This document shows positions 6,956-14,333 of a DNA stretch of 64,000 nt, piece by piece. How positions within the stretch are numbered: position 1 is the first letter of the stretch; each line of letters begins with the position of its first letter. Under the pieces are notes generated by a model, which saw nothing but the letters and a program-made list of their open reading frames with translations, made no database searches and was not told where the DNA came from. The stretch covers positions 1 through 64,000 of the forward strand of contig SVGN01000002.1 in NCBI GenBank assembly GCA_015056315.1. The letters are read 5' to 3'. This DNA comes from Clostridiales bacterium. Lineage in GTDB: Bacteria > Bacillota > Clostridia > Christensenellales > Aristaeellaceae. A program made the position numbers and the translations under genes.

Positions 6956-7175
6956 ACGACAATTCCCTCATCAATACCAAATCACCCAATCACATGCTGT
7001 ATGGTAAGTATAGCACACAGCTTTTCACATCACAACAAAACCAGACATCCATCTGCTTCAATCGTGGAGCTTTTAGTCCGTAGGTGCTATTGTTTTATGA
7101 CCAATGTTCGGTTATTATGGTTTTGCCAAGTGTTATTCGTTGTGTGTTATTCAATTTCATAGCAGGAGGTTAATT
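6956..7175. other. Intergenic region between hsdS remnant and exonuclease gene
   Basis: This AT-rich stretch separates the leftward HEPN operon from the rightward exonuclease. It holds the ribosome binding site AGCAGGAGG just before the exonuclease ATG and AT-rich blocks that could be promoters. I see no complete ORF, RNA gene or clear terminator. In another minus-strand frame a short run (GIDEGIVVLKF) may be more debris. Confidence 0.4.
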
Positions 7176-9032
7176 ATGGGACTATTTGACTTCTTCAAAC
7201 GCAGAAAAAAGACTGTTCAAAATTCTGATGTCGCGATTCATAAAGAACCCGAAGTAGTCCTTCGAGCAGGAAATGTTACTGCAACTCCTTTTGATATAGA
7301 GTCAAGCACTATCGAGCATCTGCAAAAAAGGTATATTGCTTTTGATATTGAAACAACTGGTTTGAGTCCTTACAATGACCGGATTATTGAAATCGGTGCT
7401 GTAAAGTATTGTGATGGTAAAGCCTGTGAATTATTCAGTACCTTGGTTAATCCACACAAAACCATTTCACCAGAAGTCGCTTCCATTAATCACATAACAA
7501 ATGAAATGCTTGCTAATGCTCCAACCGAAGAAGTTGTATATCCCCAACTTATGAGCTATTTAGGTGATGCAATAACCGGCGAAACTGTATTGTGCGCTCA
7601 CAATGCAAGATTTGATATGGATTTTTTGCGGAATACATTATCTCGGTTGGGATATGATGCAAATATAGTTTATGTCGATACCCTGAAATTATCCCGCCAA
7701 TATATTGAGGGACTACTGAATTATAAGCAGGGAACAGTAGCAAATCATTATGGCATCCAAATTGAAGAAGCACACCGAGCCGCAGACGATGCAAGGGTTT
7801 GCGGTGAAATCCTTTCTCGTCTTTTGCCCGAAATCAATATGGAAATAATCGAACAGCAACGACGCATTGAGAAAACATATCCTCTTCCTCAAGAACTGGA
7901 AACCTGTGCCTACATTCAAAACACATTAGTTCAGTTTCAAGAAGATATAACACATCTTCGTTTCCGTAGAAATAGTAGCAATTATGTTGAAGCAACTATT
8001 TTGTATCCCTTTTTGCGCTTCAAAACATCATCAAAGGGCAAGTATATAATCATTCCCAAAGAAGTAGCAAATGACTTACCCAATCATTCAGAAATATGTA
8101 CGGCAAGTGAAGGCGGTGCAATGTATTCGCGCCTGTTTTACTCATCCATAACAGAACTCGAGCCGCTTGCATCTTTCATTGTTACCGCATTTCAATCCAG
8201 AAATAAATCTTTTTTGCGATACACCAGCAACAGCAAACGAGCCAATGCAGAAGCTATGCAAATTATTCAGCAACAAAAAAGACTCTCCTCTGATGATGTT
8301 GCTTCCATTCTTTCATCCGCACAAAAAAATGCAGTTGTCTCGTCCGATTCTATCACGCAAAAACACGATAAAGAATCAACGAATCCAACTATCACAAGAG
8401 AATCTGTAGTTATCAATGCTAAAAATTCTCGTGTCCCCCTTTCGGAAATCCATAACCTTGACAACTGGCACAAAGGATTTGATGAAGGTTCTCCATATTA
8501 TTTCAAGGGAGAAGAGGCAAGAAAGGCTGGAGATTTGGAAAACGCCATTCGTCTGTTTGACCGCGCTCGTTACAATGGTTACGATGCTCCTGCGTTGTAT
8601 GATTCCTATGTAAAGACATATCGACAAATGAAAGACTATGAGAACGAAATTGAAATATGTGAAGAAGGAATGAAAAGGCTTCATCCTTCTGATGCTGGTC
8701 TATTGGAGTCTCGAAGAGATAGAGCAATCAAGCTTCTTTTTGCCGTCCAAGAAAAAGAAAGAATACAGTTGGAAAAACTTCAAAAGGCGGCTGAAAGGAA
8801 GGCGGCGAAATCTGAGAAAAAGGCCAGTGAAAAGGTGTCGCCGACAGTGCAAGGAAGAGGTATTATTCAATTAACAGATGATAATTGTGTTGTTTGCGAA
8901 TATGAGTCAATCGCTGCTGCTGTGCGCGCTACAGGAATTAATTCAAAGAGCATTAGAGATGCAGCAAATGGTGTGCAGCGACACGCAGGCGGATACTGTT
9001 GGAAGTATAAACAGAAGAATTCGCTGGAATAA
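7176..9032 (+). CDS. DEDDh 3'-5' exonuclease fused to TPR-like region and C-terminal NUMOD-like domain
   Basis: 618 residues from the ATG at 7176, 6 bases after AGGAGG. Residues ~52-215 are a DnaQ-type exonuclease with all motifs: FDIETTGL (D57, E59), HNARFD (D147) and HRAADD (H200, D205). Residues ~220-420 are an uncharacterised middle domain. Residues ~440-535 contain TPR-like helices (KGEEARKAGDLENAIRLFDRA). A Lys/Ala-rich linker leads to the last ~55 residues, 'IIQLTDDNCVVCEYESIAAAVRATGIN...GGYCWKYK', the pattern of NUMOD1-like DNA-binding modules of homing endonucleases. The fusion is unusual. AT-rich, divergent from the HEPN pair, and its stop abuts the Cas3-like fragment. Defence or mobile-element role is inferred. 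Confidence 0.75.
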   Translation: MGLFDFFKRRKKTVQNSDVAIHKEPEVVLRAGNVTATPFDIESSTIEHLQKRYIAFDIETTGLSPYNDRIIEIGAVKYCDGKACELFSTLVNPHKTISPEVASINHITNEMLANAPTEEVVYPQLMSYLGDAITGETVLCAHNARFDMDFLRNTLSRLGYDANIVYVDTLKLSRQYIEGLLNYKQGTVANHYGIQIEEAHRAADDARVCGEILSRLLPEINMEIIEQQRRIEKTYPLPQELETCAYIQNTLVQFQEDITHLRFRRNSSNYVEATILYPFLRFKTSSKGKYIIIPKEVANDLPNHSEICTASEGGAMYSRLFYSSITELEPLASFIVTAFQSRNKSFLRYTSNSKRANAEAMQIIQQQKRLSSDDVASILSSAQKNAVVSSDSITQKHDKESTNPTITRESVVINAKNSRVPLSEIHNLDNWHKGFDEGSPYYFKGEEARKAGDLENAIRLFDRARYNGYDAPALYDSYVKTYRQMKDYENEIEICEEGMKRLHPSDAGLLESRRDRAIKLLFAVQEKERIQLEKLQKAAERKAAKSEKKASEKVSPTVQGRGIIQLTDDNCVVCEYESIAAAVRATGINSKSIRDAANGVQRHAGGYCWKYKQKNSLE

Positions 9033-9299
9033 TCAATGTGCAGAATTACACAGAAATATGTGCTTTCGTCTCCTTGAATGTGCGTTATCGTCGCCAATGT
9101 CTGTTTGAATGATCCGGCGTTCCGCATCCGGCAACCAGTTTCGATACAGTTTCCTTATTACCAAAGCTGTATCCAGCATATGCTGCCACGACGGCAACCA
9201 AACATCTTTGTTCGCAGGATCCGCCTTACCCGGTAGCCACTTACAGATCTCACTTATCGGTAATGCATCATGATAAATCATTGTCTTGCTCCACTGCAT
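9033..9299 (-). pseudogene. Truncated Cas3-like N-terminal fragment
   Basis: About 88 residues from ATG 9297-9299 (an in-frame GTG at 9315-9317 would be almost at the transcript start). The sequence 'WLPSWQHMLDTALVIRKLYRNWLPDAERR' resembles the opening of the Cas3 HD nuclease domain of type I CRISPR systems (LW-x-H-x2-DTA...WLP). The expected HDIGK motif never follows; similarity stops after ~65 codons and the frame ends exactly where the convergent exonuclease gene ends. No other cas gene or CRISPR repeat is in the window. Most likely debris of a lost CRISPR locus; a small unrelated gene cannot be excluded. Confidence 0.55.
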
Positions 9300-9326
9300 T
9301 GTTTTCTTTTCATTCACTTGGAAGAA

Positions 9327-9355
9327 ATTATATCATACATACATCAATGACACAA
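9327..9355 (-). promoter_or_regulatory. SigA-type promoter upstream of the Cas3-like fragment
   Basis: On the minus strand, TTGTGT (9350-9355) and TATAAT (9327-9332) are 17 bases apart, so the fragment keeps an apparently intact promoter. Confidence 0.6.
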
Positions 9356-9411
9356 GCTATGCCGTTGCTACCGCCCTTACTTCTCTTCATCACCATTCAT
9401 CCACTGATGTC

Positions 9412-10539
9412 TTACGAACGAATATTGCTGTACCTGTTTTCCAATCCAACCGTTTTGTTCTGTATTTCCTCAACGATCTGCTTACAGATCTTCTCCTTCA
9501 TCCCAGCCGCTTTCCCCACCGCCAGCAGATCCTCCACCCCGGGATCCTTTCCATTACCATCAACAGTGGTGGTATGTTCCCCAAAGTACGTTGTGCTCCA
9601 AGTCAGATCATACGCTGGGGAAGGGTGCCAGCAATCCTGCACAGCATCGTAGATCCATGTAAAGTTTTTGGCATGGTCATCCCGGTTATGGGCGAAAACG
9701 TTGAAGCACATCCGGCGGAACATTTGCTCGGTGTCGGCGGCGTGATCGCGGGACAGAATGCGGGTCAGCTTCATCAGGGTATGATAGTCCATACAGGCAT
9801 TGCGCCAATCCAATTCCAGGATGGCGGCGGCGGTGAGCATATGCCGGCGAACCGGTTTACCGTCTGCAAACTCCCGGTCGAAACGGCGCACCGCAAAATA
9901 TCCGCTGCATCGTTTAGATGGCATCAGCCTGGTTTCAGGGACGATGATGCCGCAATCGGCAGCACAATCCATATACTCTTTTTCCATGAGCCCAGTATCC
10001 GGCATATCACCGGACGCCGGGAACTTGATGACCCATTCGTCGGTCATCACCTTGGGGCGAGCGCCGCCGGAGCTGCCACCCATCTGGAACACGGCATCCA
10101 AATCGGCAACGTCCTCACGATTCAAAATGGCCTGACACTTGGCAGACAGCTCATCCAAATCGGTGAGTTTCGCATCCTGACGAACATCCCACGCCGGACG
10201 GTATGTCAGCGCGCCCATGCCCGACTCGCCTACGATCGCCAGCCGTTCCAAAGGAGTTATATGAGCAGGGATTAAGCCTCTGTTTTTCAGCATCCGATCC
10301 ACCAGCAAACGGCCCCAGGCATCCGGCAGACTGTCGGCAAACACACCCCACAACCCCTGAAAGTTGGTGGAGGTGGGGACAAAAACCTTCTGCTCCACCG
10401 GCAGTGAAAAGGGACTGACAGCGAACCCATCCTCCAGCCATGCGTCGGAATAAGCAAAGGCCACCCGGTGATCGGATGTTTCTGCCAGCGTACCTACATG
10501 ACGGTCATGCAGGTACACATCCACTTTATGTTCGTTCAC
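9412..10539 (-). CDS. hipA: HipA-family serine/threonine kinase toxin
   Basis: 375 residues from GTG 10537-10539, with GAGGAGG 6 bases upstream. N-terminal HipA_N/couple domain (VDVYLHDRHVGTLAE...), then the kinase core: the Gly-rich loop GGSSGGARPK (154-163), the catalytic loop HNRDDHAKN (284-292) and the metal-binding 'AYDLTWS' (D311). In the family, such kinases phosphorylate aminoacyl-tRNA synthetases or other translation proteins and cause growth arrest, countered by HipB. The start overlaps the hipB stop by 14 bases, typical of hipBA operons. All key residues are present, so it looks functional. Confidence 0.88.
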   Translation of the reverse strand: MNEHKVDVYLHDRHVGTLAETSDHRVAFAYSDAWLEDGFAVSPFSLPVEQKVFVPTSTNFQGLWGVFADSLPDAWGRLLVDRMLKNRGLIPAHITPLERLAIVGESGMGALTYRPAWDVRQDAKLTDLDELSAKCQAILNREDVADLDAVFQMGGSSGGARPKVMTDEWVIKFPASGDMPDTGLMEKEYMDCAADCGIIVPETRLMPSKRCSGYFAVRRFDREFADGKPVRRHMLTAAAILELDWRNACMDYHTLMKLTRILSRDHAADTEQMFRRMCFNVFAHNRDDHAKNFTWIYDAVQDCWHPSPAYDLTWSTTYFGEHTTTVDGNGKDPGVEDLLAVGKAAGMKEKICKQIVEEIQNKTVGLENRYSNIRS

Positions 10540-10801
10540 GGAGAACCTCCTCAATGCTGCCGTACTCCACATTGGTGAACAGGTTGCGGATCTCATCGGC
10601 ACAGTCCAGCGCAACGCACAGCTTGGTCAACGAGATCAGCGAGATCTGGCCGCTGGTCTCGAAACGCTTGATGCTGCCATAGCTTACGTTGCTCTTTTCA
10701 CTCAGCTCCACTTGCGACAGATTGCGCCGTTTGCGGATCCGGCTGAGACGCTTTGCCAATGCCAGATCGATCTCTTCCGGGGTTTCCCATACGAAGTTCA
10801 T
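10526..10801 (-). CDS. hipB: HipB-like XRE antitoxin
   Basis: 91 residues with a helix-turn-helix (LSQVELSEKSNVSYGSIKRFE) in the middle. CGGAGG precedes the ATG. It lies directly upstream of, and overlaps, hipA, the usual antitoxin-first order. It should bind its own promoter in the AT-rich 10802-10900 stretch, where related GATAATAT and GATAAAATATTATC words occur as possible operators (inference). Confidence 0.85.
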   Translation of the reverse strand: MNFVWETPEEIDLALAKRLSRIRKRRNLSQVELSEKSNVSYGSIKRFETSGQISLISLTKLCVALDCADEIRNLFTNVEYGSIEEVLRERT

Positions 10802-10941
10802 GCTTGCCTCCGATAGATAATATATGGTCTATTTTCGCCGTTTTTACTTGTTTACCGATAAAATATTATCCACAAACACTATAGCATATCTGATGGATAC
10901 CTTCAAGCGATATATTGCCATTTCGGATGCTGGCAGGTTTT

Positions 10942-11649
10942 TCATTTCTTTCCGCCCTTCCGCGGTGCCCTCCGCCTCAACCCCAAATAATGCAGCCTTG
11001 CTTCAATCGCCTGCTCCGTCCTCCCAAGCGCCTCCGCCATATCTGCCGTCGTAGCCTTCATATCCACCATACGAAACAGTTCCTTCGCATCCTCCCGCGA
11101 CCATTGCCGGGGCTCTTCATCCGGGCCGATCAGCCCGCTGTTTTCCAGACGGCAATAGATGGCATAGGGCGTTCGTTCCAGTTCCTTTGCCATCTCCAAT
11201 ACATCACGCCCCTCGTTCCATGCAGCCATCAATCGGTCGCTGTCCGCTTTCGACCAGGGCATGCCCGAATTTCTGGGGCCGCTGCGCTTCGTTTTATCCT
11301 TGGAGGATGCCCGTTCCAGCAGCGCCAGGTGCCTTTCCACGCCTTTGGGCCTGCGCTGGAGCTGCCTGCAGATCTCCTCCACCGATACGCCCTGCGCATG
11401 CAACGCCTGCAGCCGCTGCATATCCTCCTCCGTCCACGGTCTGCCCGCATTCAGCTGACCGTTCTTGCGGTAGGTCTTGGAATAGGCTGCCTGGTTCTTC
11501 TGCGCATCCAGCGCCATCACCGCCACGGCGAGCGCATCCATCACATCCGGTTCGCAGCAAACATGGTCTTTGGGGAACACCTCGCCCGTAATGGGATCCA
11601 CGCCGTTTTGCATCATTTGCAGAATATCGATGGCTGTCTGGTAGTTCAT
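10942..11649 (-). CDS. Protein with three Myb/SANT-like DNA-binding repeats
   Basis: 235 residues. After a ~65-residue N-terminal part come three repeats of the same plan, each opening with a Trp and acidic residues and closing with a recognition-helix-like segment: PWTEEDMQRL... (71-112), PWSKADSDRL... (131-174) and QWSREDAKEL... (182-224). The C-terminus is very basic (RRRAPRKGGKK). This looks like a multi-repeat DNA-binding protein. GGAGG lies 8 bases before the ATG. It sits between hipBA and spoVT, and its target is unknown; a sporulation or mobile-element role cannot be told from context. Confidence 0.65.
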   Translation of the reverse strand: MNYQTAIDILQMMQNGVDPITGEVFPKDHVCCEPDVMDALAVAVMALDAQKNQAAYSKTYRKNGQLNAGRPWTEEDMQRLQALHAQGVSVEEICRQLQRRPKGVERHLALLERASSKDKTKRSGPRNSGMPWSKADSDRLMAAWNEGRDVLEMAKELERTPYAIYCRLENSGLIGPDEEPRQWSREDAKELFRMVDMKATTADMAEALGRTEQAIEARLHYLGLRRRAPRKGGKK

Positions 11650-11776
11650 AGAAATGCCTCCGTTCGTATCCGTTTATTCAGTGGCGCGGTCAATGCGCAT
11701 GCGCAGCGGAAAACCATTTTTTCCATACCATACTGTTTCACCCTCCGGCTGTCATTCTCCTCCCAAATCTTACCCT

Positions 11777-11806
11777 GGCATAAGCCGCCCTTAAAATCCC
11801 ATACTA
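11777..11806 (+). promoter_or_regulatory. Candidate SigG promoter of spoVT
   Basis: GGCATA (11777-11782) and CATACTA (11800-11806) are 17 bases apart. This fits the forespore SigG consensus (GHATR, 17-18 bases, CATWHTA), and spoVT is SigG-dependent in Bacillus subtilis. The predicted start would leave a leader of ~65 bases. Confidence 0.65.
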
Positions 11807-11877
11807 CCCTTGCAAAGACAAACGGCGCAACAAAGCATCAGCCGCAGCGTTGCACCGGCAAGGAGGCAGGGAAACAA

Positions 11878-12432
11878 ATGCGCGCTACAGGTATCGTCCG
11901 TCGCATCGATGAGCTGGGTCGTGTGGTCATCCCCAAAGAGATCAGACGCACGCTGAGGATCCGGGAAGGCGACCCCCTGGAGATCTACACCGACAGGGAT
12001 GGCGAGGTCATCCTCAAAAAATACTCCCCCATTGGCGAAATGTCCGCTTTTGCGAAGGATTATACGGAATCTATCTTCCGCTCCATGGGCCATATCGCCT
12101 GCATCGTGGATCGGGATCAGGTGGTGGCGGCCAGCGGCGTAAGCAAGAAGGAGCTGAACGATAAGCCCATCAGCCCCGAGCTGGAGACCGCTATCGCCAA
12201 CCGGCAGACCGTGGCCATCAACCGGGCGGTGGGCGGCAAGATCGTGGCGGTGACCAACGAGGAGGATATCGCAGGGTATACGGCGCAGGTGGTCTCCCCC
12301 ATCATTGCGGATGGCGAGGCCATCGGTGCGGTGCTGCTTTTGAGCAAGGAGCAGGGCACCCGCATGGGCGATGCGGAGGTGAAGGTGGCCGAGACCGCCG
12401 CAGGCATCGTGGGCAGGCAGATGGAGCAATAA
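11878..12432 (+). CDS. spoVT: Stage V sporulation protein T
   Basis: 184 residues from the ATG at 11878, with AAGGAGG upstream. The N-terminal ~50 residues are an AbrB-type swapped-hairpin DNA-binding domain (ATGIVRRIDELGRVVIPKEIRRTL), nearly identical in pattern to SpoVT/AbrB of spore-formers. The C-terminal ~125 residues form a GAF-like domain. In Bacillus it acts in the forespore, tuning SigG-dependent genes, including spore coat and germination functions. A SigG-like promoter precedes it and a strong terminator follows. Length matches the family. Confidence 0.93.
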   Translation: MRATGIVRRIDELGRVVIPKEIRRTLRIREGDPLEIYTDRDGEVILKKYSPIGEMSAFAKDYTESIFRSMGHIACIVDRDQVVAASGVSKKELNDKPISPELETAIANRQTVAINRAVGGKIVAVTNEEDIAGYTAQVVSPIIADGEAIGAVLLLSKEQGTRMGDAEVKVAETAAGIVGRQMEQ

Positions 12433-12435
12433 GAA

Positions 12436-12474
12436 AAGAAGCTGTTGCAGGATCGGTTGCAGCAGCTTCTTTTT
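12436..12474 (+). terminator. Intrinsic terminator after spoVT
   Basis: AAGAAGCTG (12436-12444) pairs with CAGCTTCTT (12463-12471), with an inner TGCA pairing, and runs into TTTTT. Confidence 0.88.
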
Positions 12475-12529
12475 GCATGTTCTGCCACAGTGCACTGCAC
12501 GCTTTGCAAGCCATCCCCACAGCAACGGC

Positions 12530-12558
12530 TTGCGAAACCTCCCCGATGCGCATATAAT
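12530..12558 (+). promoter_or_regulatory. SigA-type promoter for the SpoVB-like flippase and mazG
   Basis: TTGCGA (12530-12535) and TATAAT (12553-12558) are 17 bases apart. The leader of about 170 bases up to the TTG start contains no other gene that I can see. Confidence 0.6.
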
Positions 12559-12736
12559 AGCATTGCTGCGTTTTTCCGCCATCCTCCTCCGGGCCGGGAG
12601 CGTTGGAAACGCAGCCATATGCACATACTGCTAAGGCAGCGCTTTCATTCGGGCACTGTGCCCGTTGCAGCGGTGCCGCCGAAACATACTACAGCCACCC
12701 GGGCAGCAGACCCTGCCCGCCATCGGAGGGAAAATC

Positions 12737-14332
12737 TTGAGCAACACACAGAAATCCATCGTCAGCGGTATGACGGTGCTCAGCCTGGTAGGCATCATCT
12801 GCAAGATCGTGGGCGCACTGTACCGCATCCCGCTGGCATGGCTCATCGGCGACGAGGGCATGGGCACCTATCAGCTGGTGTTCCCTACCTATAACATGCT
12901 GCTGACCATCTCCTCCGCCGGTCTGCCGGTAGCCATCAGCCGCATGGTCAGCTTTGCCCTGGCCAAGGATGACCCCCGCACCGCCAGGCGGGTCTTCCGC
13001 ATTGCGCTGTGCCTGCTGAGTGCGCTGGGTTTCATTGCCATGATGCTGATGATCGTGATGAGCCCCACTCTGGCGGTGCGCTCCGGCGATGTAGCCACCC
13101 AGCCCGGCTTTGTGGCCATTGCACCGGCGCTGCTGCTGGTGTGCGTGATGTCTGCCCTGCGCGGCTTTATGCAGGGCCAGCAGAACATGGTGCCCACCGC
13201 CATCTCTCAGCTGATCGAGCAGGTGGGCAAGGTGTTCGTGGCACTGCCATTGGCCTGGCTGGGCAGCCGGGTCTCCATCGCCTACGCCGCCGCTGGCGTG
13301 CTGCTGGGCACCTCGCTGGCAGAGGCTGCCGCGCTGCTGTATATGGTCATCGTTTACCAACGTAAGAAAAACAGCTTTGCCGCCCTGCCCCAGGCAGCGG
13401 ATACAGAGAACGCCTCCAACAAGAGCCTGCTGCGCAGTCTGCTCACGCTGAGCATCCCCATCACGCTGGGGGCCTGCATCGTGCCCATCGCCTCCTTTAT
13501 CGACAGCGGTCTTTTGCTGAACCGGCTGGTGGTGGCGGGCATTGAGCGCAGAGAGGCGCTGGGGCTGTACGGCCGCTATTCCGGCTACGTGCTCACGCTG
13601 ATCAACGTGCCCACGGCGCTGGCCACCGCCATCGCCATGAGTCTGGTGCCCTCCATCTCCGCTGCCATGGCCAAGGGCGATGGCAAGCATATGCGCCGCC
13701 AGAGCGCACTGGGCCTCCGGCTCTCCTTTGTGGTGGGCCTGCCCTGCTCCATCGGCATGAGCATGCTCAGCAAGCAGCTTTTGGATCTGGTCTACCACTT
13801 CGATACCCCCGAGGCCCTGCAGGTGACCGCCAACCTGCTCAGCCTCTCCAGCCTGACCATCGTGCTCTTTACGGTGGTGCAGGCCACCAGCGGCATACTG
13901 CAGGGCCTGCGGAAGCAGCGCATCCCCATGTATACGCTGCTGGCAGGCGTCATCGTAAAGGTGATCCTCAACTATACGCTGATCGGCACTCCGGGCATCA
14001 ATATCTACGGTGCGCCCATCGCATCGCTGAGCTGCTACACCATCAGCATGCTGCCCAACCTGTTCTATGTGTACAAGTACACCGGCATGAAGCCGGAATA
14101 CTGGAATACCGTCGGGCGGCCCGCGCTGGCCACCGCCATCATGGCGCTGGTGCTGTTGGGCAGCATGCGCCTGCTGCCCACCCACGGCGTGTGGACGCTG
14201 GTGCAGGTCGTGATCGGCGTTGCCGCCTACGCAGGCGCTGCCCTGATGACCGGCGCCATCACCCGGGAGGAGGCTGCTCCCATCCTGCGCCGTTTCCGGC
14301 GCAAAGCCGCACCAAAGAAGGAGGAGAACTGA
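12737..14332 (+). CDS. SpoVB/MurJ-like polysaccharide flippase (MOP superfamily)
   Basis: 531 residues, starting at TTG 12737-12739, where GGAGGG lies 6 bases upstream; the first in-frame ATG is far upstream and poorly placed. About 13-14 membrane helices are visible, with the 'LYRIPLAWLIGDEGMGTYQLVFPTYN' opening and 'ATSGILQGLRKQ' motifs of the SpoVB/YtgP/YabM group. Members flip lipid-linked peptidoglycan or polysaccharide precursors and act in spore cortex or wall synthesis. It follows spoVT and overlaps closely (1-base gap) with mazG, the gene order seen in many Clostridia. Confidence 0.85.
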   Translation: MSNTQKSIVSGMTVLSLVGIICKIVGALYRIPLAWLIGDEGMGTYQLVFPTYNMLLTISSAGLPVAISRMVSFALAKDDPRTARRVFRIALCLLSALGFIAMMLMIVMSPTLAVRSGDVATQPGFVAIAPALLLVCVMSALRGFMQGQQNMVPTAISQLIEQVGKVFVALPLAWLGSRVSIAYAAAGVLLGTSLAEAAALLYMVIVYQRKKNSFAALPQAADTENASNKSLLRSLLTLSIPITLGACIVPIASFIDSGLLLNRLVVAGIERREALGLYGRYSGYVLTLINVPTALATAIAMSLVPSISAAMAKGDGKHMRRQSALGLRLSFVVGLPCSIGMSMLSKQLLDLVYHFDTPEALQVTANLLSLSSLTIVLFTVVQATSGILQGLRKQRIPMYTLLAGVIVKVILNYTLIGTPGINIYGAPIASLSCYTISMLPNLFYVYKYTGMKPEYWNTVGRPALATAIMALVLLGSMRLLPTHGVWTLVQVVIGVAAYAGAALMTGAITREEAAPILRRFRRKAAPKKEEN

Positions 14333-14333
14333 T

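Noticed and set aside
9000-9420. CRISPR array near the Cas3-like stub
   Set aside because: No regularly spaced direct repeats are present here or elsewhere in the window.
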